In this document: positions 55,801 to 64,000 of the stretch, in pieces
How positions within the stretch are numbered: position 1 is the first letter of the stretch
How the letters are laid out: each line of letters begins with the position of its first letter
Assembly: GCF_026914265.1 (NCBI RefSeq)
Contig: NC_069136.1
Location: 31,029,201 to 31,093,200 of the forward strand
DNA: 64,000 nucleotides
From: Mya arenaria
Taxonomy: Eukaryota; Mollusca; Bivalvia; Myida; Myidae
Reading direction: 5' to 3'
Notes under the pieces: generated by a model
Told to the model about the DNA's origin: nothing
The model's input: the letters and a program-made list of their open reading frames with translations, nothing else
Database searches by the model: none
Position numbers and translations under genes: made by a program

Positions 55801-57687
55801 CTGTAGATACGGCTACACCTAGTTCACCTGTTTCAGAGGCAGAATGCGTGTAAGACACTGTCGCTGTAGATACGGCTACACCTAGTTCACCTGTTTCAGA
55901 GGCAGAATGCGTGTAAGACATTGTCGCTGTAGATACGGCTACATCTAGTTCACCTATTTCAGAGGCAGAATGCGTGTAAGACACTGTCGCTGTAGATACG
56001 GCTACACCTAGTTCACCTGTTTCAGAGGCAGAATGCGTGTAAGACATTGTCGCTGTAGATACGGCTACACCTAGTTCACCTGTTTCAGAGGCAGAATGCG
56101 TGTAAGACATTGTCGCTGTAGATACGGCTACATCTAGTTCACCTGTTTCAGAGGCAGAATGCGTGTAAGACATTGTCGCTGTAGATACGGCTACACCTAG
56201 TTCACCTGTTTCAGAGACAGAATGCGTGTAAGACATTGTCGCTGTAGATACGGCTACACCTAGTTCACCTGTTTCAGAGGCAGAATGTGTTGCAGACATC
56301 GGTACAAAGACACCCCGCTATTGTCGCTGTAGATACGGTTTCATCACACACATGCACACGTGCAGGTCACGTAAGTGAAGGGCAGCAGTGTTGTATACAA
56401 TTTGGCGAATTACCTAGGTATATGTGCATATTACAGAATTTTACTGGGATTACATCGTTTCTTTCATATTAAACATGTTAAAGGAAGAATCTTAAATGCG
56501 TTATTTGTATTAAAATATTGTCACATTAATATTTTAATTGTATAGAGAATAGTTGAAAATACGATTTGTTAGCTATTTATACATCTTTTCTAAATTCTAG
56601 TTCATGACGTAAGCTTTAACAGCCTCTAGACAACCGCAACCTTATACTGTCAATCATGGACGTCTGTACCAAGTCACGCAGACTGGCAAAATATTATCTA
56701 CGAAAATATGTGTTTGTTTTCACCCTCCAGTATGGTATGAAGCTACAGTAAATGGGGTAATCCTCGATTGTCATTGGCCCATATATATGTGTGAACACCA
56801 AATGTGGTTTCATGTGGTTAAATGACCAGTACACATCATTATCCGTTCTTGGACAACTCGACTTATCATCACACAATAACTGCATACACTCATTAAAATG
56901 GTATAGAAGAGTACGTTCTTTACAGCTCATGTTGACCAATCATGCTCTTCGATTTCCTGTGCAAGACAGATTGACGTTACCGAACTGTTAACGTCATCAG
57001 GTCAAGTGACAGAAACGTGCCAGAGCGGTACGTGCAAGTGCCCAAGCACGGCCAAAGACGTTACCATACAAGATCACGGCGAGACAAATCACATATGTCA
57101 ACGTAAGTACAGTGATATTAACAGTCAACATATTGTAAACTGTTATAACTGTTACTATTCATAGGATGATAGTGCAGTGTAAACACATGAAATTTCAGCT
57201 TACGTCTGTACTCATGTTCCAGTGCGGGATACATCTCAAGCTGGGATAGGCGACGGGGTGTGGTGTGAATCATCGAAGACGTGCAAATCCCACTTCTGTG
57301 CAAAGTGCCCCGGGGAACCAACAAGTATCTGTGTAACACAAGGTAACACAACCAACCCACTTACAAAATTCTAAAAAAAATAATCGATATCGATGAATAT
57401 GATATAGGTTATACATCATCACAATCTCTATCCACATTCAAATATACGGAATGATAAATGTTTCTACTGCTGAGCATTAGGCAATCAATGGCCATTCTCT
57501 ATACGATTTTACTAAATAATTATTTTATAGTAAAAGTCATATATTAACACAGAATGTTATGACATAAAATCGGTTAGAGAAATATTTGTAAAAATCATTA
57601 TTTTCAGTACAAAGTAAGGCAGCAAGTGCTTCCCTGCTTGTTTGGACGTGGCTGGTGCCAGTCCTCCTGTCTAGTGGACGTCTGTAA
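52618..57687 (+). CDS. EB-B: secreted EB-module cysteine-rich protein, paralogue of EB-A
   Basis: Six coding exons (205, 195, 93, 177, 120, 80 nt) join in frame to 289 residues plus stop, all introns phase 1, exon for exon like EB-A. Signal peptide M-R-H-S-L-A-H-F-I-V to about V-N-G; five cysteine-rich EB-like modules (for example C-Q-C-Q-P-S-Y, Y-C-R-C-R-Y-G-F, C-K-C-P-S, F-C-A-K-C-P-G); C-terminal tail with small residues then L-L-V-W-T-W-L-V-P-V-L-L, fitting a GPI signal. The two genes are an old tandem duplication: cysteine spacing and exon lengths are kept while most other residues differ. Introns 2 is swollen by junction-derived repeats up to exon 3. Function unknown; cell-surface or secreted extracellular role is inferred from signal and tail. 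Confidence 0.85.
53254..53448 (+). CDS. EB-B coding exon 2
   Basis: 195 nt, acceptor atctccccag, donor gtagga. Module 2 (N-K-F-C-M-G-G-A-S-C, C-Q-C-Q-P-S-Y-T-W) and start of module 3 (N-F-D-C-F-E-G-A-L). Its last 20 bases and donor are repeated downstream. Confidence 0.92.
   Translation, partial: NEWYTPGSLAMLTSSVWAGRRARQGRVNVSLATRGTRNSTCASQQSRRQSGILASATSTALREL
53449..53957 (+). repeat. minisatellite seeded by the exon 2/intron 2 junction of EB-B
   Basis: The junction TTTGAGGGAGCTCTAG/gtaggaattgat is repeated twice more at once as a 30-bp unit (about 53460-53520), then passes into about nine copies of a roughly 52-bp compound unit containing GATTTGAGGGAGCACCAG/gtaggaatgg and GATTTGAGGAAGCACTAGTG. 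Most copies keep CAG/GTAGGA, so the true donor is followed by a row of look-alike donors. Confidence 0.93.
54004..54142. repeat. 30-bp minisatellite (about 4.5 copies)
   Basis: Unit AATTGGTGGGAATTGATAAG plus TTGAGGAAGT in EB-B intron 2. GGGAATTGAT and TTGAGGAAG words resemble the neighbouring junction-derived array, so it may be a diverged offshoot. Confidence 0.88.
54305..54372 (+). pseudogene. decayed full-length-type copy of EB-B exon 3
   Basis: Words GCGGAATGTGTAGGAATCAA, GACACCGCGCTAGTGCCACT and GTAGATATACGGTTTCATC line up in order with exon 3 at 56278-56345 (GCAGAATGTGTTGCAGACAT, GACACCCCGCTATTGTCGCT, GTAGATACGGTTTCATC). It carries frame breaks and lies just before the 63-bp array, so it brackets the array on the left as the real exon does on the right. 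Confidence 0.8.
54375..56277 (+). repeat. 63-bp array derived from the acceptor and start of EB-B exon 3 (about 30 copies)
   Basis: Each 63-bp unit contains the acceptor CACCTGTTTCAG, then AGGCAGAATGCGTGTAAGAC, then TGTCGCTGTAGATACGGCTA. These are the acceptor, the first bases and an internal part of exon 3, with about 30 bases of the exon missing between. Units differ at a few positions only (C/T and A/G). The + strand exon frame has a stop in each unit (GTG-TAA). On the - strand the codon-multiple unit yields a 624-codon frame with a 21-residue period, rejected as a gene. Confidence 0.95.
56278..56370 (+). CDS. EB-B coding exon 3
   Basis: 93 nt, acceptor ctgtttcag (identical to that in the preceding array units), donor gtaagt, phase 1/1. 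Encodes A-E-C-V-A-D-I-G-T-K-T-P then Y-C-R-C-R-Y-G-F-I-T, the counterpart of EB-A exon 3. Confidence 0.9.
56926..57102 (+). CDS. EB-B coding exon 4
   Basis: 177 nt, acceptor ttctttacag, donor gtaagt. Encodes D-Q-S-C-S-S-I-S-C then S-S-G-Q-V-T-E-T-C-Q and C-K-C-P-S-T. Length and the SSGQVxETCQ motif equal EB-A exon 4. Confidence 0.9.
57223..57342 (+). CDS. EB-B coding exon 5
   Basis: 120 nt, acceptor gttccag, donor gtaaca. Encodes G-D-G-V-W-C-E-S-S-K-T-C-K-S then C-A-K-C-P-G-E-P-T-S. An upstream alternative acceptor (aatttcag, 57197) exists. Confidence 0.88.
57608..57687 (+). CDS. EB-B terminal coding exon 6
   Basis: 80 nt from acceptor attttcag to TAA. Encodes S-K-A-A-S-A-S-L-L-V-W-T-W-L-V-P-V-L-L, a plausible GPI omega site plus hydrophobic tail. 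Confidence 0.85.
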
Positions 57688-57959
57688 AGAACTGGCAGTC
57701 GTTCACCTCATAGGTTGCTGTATCTACAAGGTTTTCATCCCTTGCCAAATCAACTTGAACTTTTCAAATAATCAACACAAGGAATGGTCACTTTTGCAAT
57801 TGCTTGGATGGACACAATACAAAAATCTCTTTCGCGAAAACAGTGTTTAAAAACAGTGTATACTCAATATATATCGTGTTAATTTTTAACATAGTTAATT
57901 GTCTTCTCTCGTGTAATATTCATTAAATGTAACTGATTTTATCACCAACTCCGCCTGAT

Positions 57960-60078
57960 ACTGCCTTGTTGTATGTACACCTGATCACCAGTCTATGGTT
58001 ATATGTACAACTGATCACCAGTCTATGGTTATATGTACACTTAATCACCAGTCTATGGTTATATATACACTTCATCGCCAGTCTATGGTTATATGTACAC
58101 TTCATTACCCGTCTATGGTTATATGTACACTTCATCGCCAGTCTATAGTTATAAGTACACTTCATCGCCAGTCTATGGTTATATGTACACTTCATCGCCA
58201 GTCTATGGTTCTATGTACACTTCATCACCAGTCTATGGTTGTATGTACACTTCATCACCAGTCTATGGTTCTATGTACACTTCATCACCAGTCTATGGTT
58301 GTATGTACACTTCATTGCCAGTCTATGGTTGTATGTACACTTCATCACAAGTCTATGGTTGTATGTAGAGTGCATCATAAGTCTATGGTTATATGTACAC
58401 TTCATCACCAGTCTATAGTCATATGTACACTTCATCACAAGTCTATGGTTCATGAACACTTCATCACCAGTCTATGGTTATATGTACACTTCATCACCAG
58501 TCTATAGTGATATGAACACTGCATCACACGGCTATAGTTATATGTACACTTCATCACAAGTCTATAGATATATATACACTTCATCACAAGTCTATTGATA
58601 TATATACACTTCATCACAAGTCTATAGTTATATGTACACTTCATCACAAGTCTATAGTTATATGTACACTGCATCACAATTCTATAGATAAATATACACT
58701 TCATCACAAGTCTATTGATATATATACACTTCATCACAAGTCTATAGTTATATGTACACTTCATCACAAGTCTATAGTTATATGTACACTGCATCACAAT
58801 TCTATAGTGATATGAACACTGCATCACAAGTCTATAGATATATGTACACTGCATCACAATTCAATAGATATATATACACTTCATCACAAGTCTATAGTTA
58901 TATGTACACTTCATCACAAGTCTATAGTTATATGTACACTGCATCACAATTCTATAGATATATATACACTTCATCACAAGTCTATAGTTATATGTACACT
59001 TCATCACAAGTCTATAGTTATATGTACACTGCATCACAATTCTATAGTGATATGAACACTGCATCACAAGTCTATAGTTATAGTACACTTCATCACAAGT
59101 TTATAGTTATATGTACACTTCATCACAAGTCTATAGTTATAGTACACTTCATCACAAGTCTATAGATATATGTACACTTCATCACAAGTCTATAGTTATA
59201 GTACACTTTATCACAAGTCTATAGTTATAGTACACTTCATCACAAGTCTATAGTTATAGTATACTTCATCACAAGTCTATAGTTATATGTACACTGCATC
59301 ACAATTCTATAGTGATATGCACACTGCATCACAAGTCTATAGTTATATGTACACTTCATCACCAGTCTATAGTTGTATGTACACTTCATCACCAGTCTAT
59401 AGTTGTATGTACACCCGATCACCAGTCTATTGTTATATGTACACTTCATCACACTTATCAATCTTGAGTTGTATGTACACCCGATCACCAGTCTTTTGTT
59501 ATATGTACACTTCATCACACTTATCAGTCTTGAGTTGCATGTACACCCGATCACCAGTCTATTGTTATATGTACACTTGATCACACTTATCAATCTTGAG
59601 TTGTATGTACACCCGATCACCAGTCTTTTGTTATATGTACACTTCATCACACTTATCAATCTTGAGTTGTATGTACACCCGATCACCAGTCTATTGTTTT
59701 ATGTACACTTGATCACACTTATCAATCTTGAGTTGTATGTACACCCGATCACCAGTCTTTTGTTATATGTACACTTCATCACACTTATCAATCTTGAGTT
59801 GTATGTACACCCGATCACCAGTCTTTTGTTTTATGTACATTTCATCACACTTATCAATCTTGAGTTGTATGTACACCCGATCACCAGTCTTTTGTTTTAT
59901 GTACATTTCATCACACTTATCAATCTTGAGTTGTATGTACACCCGATCACCAGTCTTTGGTTTTATGTACTTTTCATCACACTTATCAATCTTGAGTTGT
60001 ATGTACACCCGATCACCAGTCTTTTGTTTTATGTACATTTCATCACACTTTTCAGTCTGGAGTTGTATGTACACTTCA
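57960..60078. repeat. 2.1-kb 30-bp minisatellite with 66-bp derived unit
   Basis: Left part (57960-59400): about 48 copies of a 30-bp unit, TATATGTACACTTCATCACC plus AGTCTATGGT, with ACAAG and ACAAT subfamilies grouped in blocks. Right part (59400-60060): about ten copies of a 66-bp unit made of two diverged 30-bp units plus ACTTATCAATCTTGAG. Both units are codon multiples, giving spurious frames. Confidence 0.95.
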
Positions 60079-60099
60079 TCACCATTACTCAATGTACTG

Positions 60100-60590
60100 A
60101 GTTCTGATTGTTGCATTATAAAGCAAATTATGATGAGCAAGTACCAAACTCATACAGTATTTTGAAAATAAAACAATATTCTTGATGTTTATTCCAGTAT
60201 TTTTAAAACGATGTTTACAATGTGTACTACTTATCATAGTATTATAATTGTTGGTCTGTGAACTATTATGATTTTTTTCAGTATAGTACCTGTAATAGGT
60301 GGATGGATACGGAAATGGAAAATGAAGAAACAATAACACCTATATGTATTGTTCTCAGAAATCAGTAAAAATGCTCAGAATCAACAGCTGGTGTTACAGT
60401 TGGCATTTTTGTCATCTGTTTATACATATGTAGTATCTTCCGTATTTCTGATTGCTTTGCTTACTTTGCACAATACTTTTCATATACTAGTACCATATTC
60501 CTGGTTATGGATTGAAATAATCCATTTTTAAGTAATATTTAGATGGGATAAACAGATGCAATTACGTGACGCATTTTTATTATCCTTTTG
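60100..60590. other. noncoding stretch, nothing recognised
   Basis: AT-rich sequence between two arrays; no exon or element supported. Confidence 0.5.
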
Positions 60591-60591
60591 G

Positions 60592-60962
60592 CCAATAGAG
60601 GCCCGGTAATCTTTTCGGTCGATCGTGGACTGGCTACCATTTTGGTCAATCATGGACAAGTCATCATTTTGGTCATTCGTGGACAGGTCATCATTTGGGA
60701 CAATTGTGGCCTGGTCAACATTTCGGTAAATCGTGGCCTAGTCGATATTTTGGTCAGTCGTAGACTGATCATCATTTCGGTCAATCGTGGACTCAGGTCA
60801 CCGTTTCGGTCAGTCGTGGACTCAGATCACCGTTTCGGTCAGTCGTGGACTCAGGTCACCGTTTCGGTCAGTCGTGGACTCAAGTCACCGTTTCGGTCAG
60901 TCGTGGACTCAGGTCACCGTTTCGGTCAGTCGTGGACTCAGGTCACCATTTTGGCCAATCCT
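60592..60962. repeat. degenerate 25-29-bp minisatellite
   Basis: Left copies are diverged (words such as TTTTGGTCAATCATGGAC), right copies (60780-60960) are homogeneous 29-bp units GTCACCGTTTCGGTCAGTCG plus TGGACTCAG. Confidence 0.9.
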
Positions 60963-61190
60963 GTAGGATCCTGTTGTCACTTAAACGTAACAAAAATGGC
61001 GTTATTAAACAGAAAACTATCTCGCTGTGTATTAACATTTTCTAAAATTGCATCTTTCGACTGCTGACATACGATATCTTTAAACAGTTTAAACGAAACA
61101 GAAGACAATGTTAGCCTATCGCCCTGTAATGATCGTGATCATTTTAAGGTGTGTTAATTGTCTCTCTTGTGCATTCCTTCTAATTATAGT

Positions 61191-61332
61191 TAAGGGATGA
61201 ATTGCGGGCTTGATGTCATTATCGGGGAATGAACGCAATTGAGCTGGTCTAAGTGTGTGGAGTCCGAAGGACTCCACGCGTACTTTGACCAGCCCAATTG
61301 CGTTCATATCCCACGTGAAATTCATAGACTTA
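61191..61332. mobile_element. palindromic MITE, copy 1 (diverged)
   Basis: About 142 bp; left arm TAAGGGATGAATTGCGGGCT ... GAACGCAATTGAGCTGGTCT, right arm the inverse with more changes, loop region GAGTCCGAAGGACTC. Same family as the element at 61787. Confidence 0.8.
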
Positions 61333-61786
61333 TGGCAAATATTCATTTAAAATTTAAAAAATAATACTTTCTAAAATGTTGATTTATATTTTACGGGTCC
61401 TGCTGACACAATACAGACACTAACAACAAACAATAACAATATCAACATTTTTCATGTATATTGTTATTCAATGAATTGCGATCCGAACATATCCGAAGAT
61501 GTTGTGTTCATCGATTGATAAACGCAATTGCAGAAAGGCAGTGTTAGTTTATTATATGTTAAATATATTGGTACCAGAAGTGTTTCAATTTTACGTTTTA
61601 AAGTGATTTCAATTGGTTGATCTTTTCCCGCGTGATTGTGACGTCATTTGAAAAAATGTTTCCGGTTATAGTCGGGTCGTTCTATGTACAGAATGGGTAA
61701 GAACGGATAACTGAAAGGTTTTCTTAAATGAAATGAAGTATTTTTTAACAATTCTTGAAAGAAATAATGAACTATTGGTGTAAATA
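61333..61786. other. noncoding spacer between the two MITEs
   Basis: AT-rich; nothing recognised. Confidence 0.5.
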
Positions 61787-61932
61787 TAAGGAATGAATTG
61801 CGGGGTTGATGTCATTATTGGGGATATGAACGCAATTGGGTTGGTCAAAGTACGCGTGGACTCCACACACATTGACCAACCCAATTGCGTTCATACCCCG
61901 ATAATGACATCAACCCCGCAATTCATTCCTTA
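61787..61932. mobile_element. palindromic MITE, copy 2 (near-perfect hairpin)
   Basis: 146 bp that is almost its own reverse complement: starts TAAGGAATGAATTGCGGGGT and ends with the inverse, centre ACGCGTGGACTCCACACAC. Transcripts would fold to a long hairpin. Confidence 0.88.
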
Positions 61933-63880
61933 AATGGACATTTTAAGACAAAATGGTACTCGTCTTCTAGATCAATTATATAACAAAGTGCACACTTTCT
62001 TTCATTTCTTACAATGTTATTATGTCTTCCAACTTCAATATTTCATCTATGGAACGATAGTCTTAATTTTGCAAGTACAGTACTTGTCTGTACTTAATGT
62101 TATCTAACTTATAAATATAGCTTGAGACTTCGAATGTATCTTTGAGTTCTTTATATATAAATAATGAGCTACAATTTTCCATACTCACTCTCCAGTCTGA
62201 AATATAAATATCACGTTGCCTATTTCCAATCAAATGTACAAAGGCATATTTACTGATTCTGGATAAAGCCACACGTTATAAAACCCCGAATGTTGTAAAA
62301 CATCTCGAACATTTGAGGCCTAATTTCTAACAGCACGGTTTGCATCTATCTCTCTTAATTCTTTACAGATAGTTGTCCTTAAAATACAATTATCAGTTTT
62401 GCTAGTGAATAGTTTGATAAAGTATTTTATAATCCGAACATATCGTTCGATATACAGCGGAAACCGACCTAGCTCCCTGTATAATGCGGCGTTCACACAG
62501 TGCCGATTATGGCTCCCGTTTGAGATAAGACAGCGCTACGACACGAAAAGCGAAAAAGTCGGATTACTATCCTCAATGATCTGGAATGTCCTATCATTGT
62601 CTGAACGCAGTCGTATATGTTCGTAGCAGAGTCCTACGGATCGGGAATGGTCCGGAAAGGTCGGCCAAACACTCCCGACGGTTAGGTGCGTCCCGTAACA
62701 TTCGGGAAACATAGCCGATTTTGTCTAGTCGGATTACAATCGTTACTATGTCGTGACAGATTCGGTCGTTTTTTACCATGACAAAGATACAAATCGGATC
62801 AGAATCGGATTGAGAACGGGATAATCGGGACGAATTCTGCTGGAAACGGCTGGATCGGGACGCCTCCTGAACAATATGTTGTCGTGATTAAATAAATGTT
62901 TTTACAAATTTTAATAAAAGTTTGAATTTCCAGCCACGAATCACAGGATTTTGATCCGACTTTTGACACATTTTAATCGGGAATGGTCCTATCAATGACG
63001 GCAGTAAAAATCCTGAATGTGTGACTTAGGCTTAAAGACAATGTATTTGTAGACTTTTTTACTTCAGGTATACTCCGATCCATAATTAAGTATAAATGTT
63101 ACAAACGAGCCAAACAGATTAAACATAATTTTAACTGGAATAACTGTATCTTTTATAAAACCGTTTTTTAAAACCGTCAGAGGCAATTCCATTCAAAGTA
63201 TCATGTATCCTTTGACCAATAACAAATTTAATCCTACTCCCATATGTACTTCATTGTCAACCACTTTTCTATTTTCATACCCGTTATCCTTCGGCGGTTA
63301 CTATGCTTGGAAATATATTGCCCATTCACCGGTAACGAGCTAAGGGCACATGACATTTGTACCATGTACTTCTAGATTTACATTTAAATGCTTTTAGCTT
63401 CGATTTACATACGGTACAAGTACTGTAAATGTTTCAATCGTGGAGCCGACCATCTGCTTCGAATAAATAAACTATATCTAATATGTGTTAAATAGAACTC
63501 TTTGTTATACTTAAAAACTTTTTGGACAATAATTTTGCTGTTCCACGGAACAGTATGGTACACGGTGTGTATATACTTACACAGTATAGATAATCCAAAC
63601 CTAAAGTCCTGCCCAATTGCAAAAGCGCCGTCTTGACTATAATACCGGTGTGTTGGCATAAAACGTTGGGCTAGTATTGTCCCAGGTACAGATTCCAGCC
63701 CTCAGCAGAAATATTCAGAAAAAGGTAAAGGACAGTGAAGTTAAATGTGTTTTATTTTGCATCCGATACTTTGAAGGGGTATTGAAGGAGTTGCTTTGGT
63801 TGATTTTCGCATGTCACTTTGTATACACGTAATATTTAGTGTTGTTCTATATACATTATAAATATGAAAGTTATGCACCA
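61933..63880. other. noncoding, decayed dispersed repeat in the middle
   Basis: AT-rich with a GC-richer patch at about 62480-63030 bounded by GCGTTCACACAGTG at the left and GAATGTGTGACTTAGGC at the right and containing several TCGGGA/GGAATGGTCC words; probably a diverged foldback or dispersed element. No gene supported. Confidence 0.4.
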
Positions 63881-63882
63881 GT

Positions 63883-64000
63883 CAATTGTAACCACGCCCC
63901 CCCCCCCAGGTCCGGGGGTATACCAGGAATAGGGGAGAAAATGGGCCATAGTTTTACCTTCCTGGTGACCCTGCAGTTCTGGGTGAATGTGGTGGTTTTG
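63883..64000. repeat. edge of a dispersed repeat
   Basis: GTCAATTGTAACCACGCCCC, a C-tract, and the following GTCCGGGGGTATACCAGG block look like the start of an abundant bivalve-type dispersed repeat that continues beyond the window. Recognition is by style only. Confidence 0.4.

Noticed and set aside
54425..56299. 624-codon - strand open frame with 21-residue repeats, Ser/Thr/Glu-rich
   Set aside because: It is the antisense of the exon-3-derived 63-bp array; the sense strand explains the sequence as splice-junction copies.

Overview
This is a eukaryotic, metazoan window: AT-rich noncoding DNA, short GC-richer exons bounded by GT-AG splice sites, and a very heavy load of tandem repeats and foldback elements. 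Repeat style and gene content (a plakin with SH3 and plectin-type repeats, and secreted EB-module cysteine-rich proteins) suggest a lophotrochozoan, most likely a bivalve mollusc. That assignment is inference; no rRNA or mitochondrial marker is present. Nothing prokaryotic was seen. All recognised genes lie on the + strand.

Layout. Positions 1-21.2 kb: no gene I can name. It holds pyrimidine-rich, 35-bp, 42-bp, 20-bp and a second, 4-kb 42-bp minisatellite, a small hAT-like element, a short tubulin-like fragment, two candidate first exons beside a perfect CRE (4.7-5.4 kb) and one candidate 57-nt internal exon (9.68 kb). Positions 21.28-38.71 kb: 16 exons of a plakin-family gene, open at its 5' side, reading 834 codons in one frame: spectrin-type helices, an SH3 domain, a further spectrin-like segment, then plectin-type repeats and a stop. 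Positions 38.7-42.4 kb: intergenic, with a (TA)n tract and a very homogeneous 57-bp array. Positions 42.5-48.3 kb (EB-A) and 52.6-57.7 kb (EB-B): two tandem paralogues, each with six coding exons, all introns in phase 1, a signal peptide, five cysteine-rich EB-like modules and a hydrophobic C-terminal tail that looks like a GPI-anchor signal (288 and 289 residues). A 62-bp array of about 3.3 kb separates them. Positions 57.9-64 kb: 30/66-bp and 29-bp arrays, two palindromic MITEs, and other dispersed repeats.

Main observation. Roughly a third of the window is tandem repeat, and in at least three places the repeated unit is visibly copied from an exon-intron junction of the adjacent gene. The 3' half of plakin exon P6 plus its splice donor is repeated in the following intron. 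The end of EB-B exon 2 plus its donor seeds a roughly 52-bp array. The start of EB-B exon 3 plus its acceptor has been amplified about 30 times as a 63-bp unit, with a decayed full-length exon copy at the far side. The arrays therefore carry ranks of splice-site-like sequences directly beside the real exons. Whether these are decoys, alternative exons or passive debris cannot be decided from sequence alone, but junction-seeded minisatellites are the best candidate for something undescribed here.

Long open frames across the arrays (for example 541 and 624 codons on the - strand) are by-products of repeat units whose length is a multiple of three, and are not annotated as genes.
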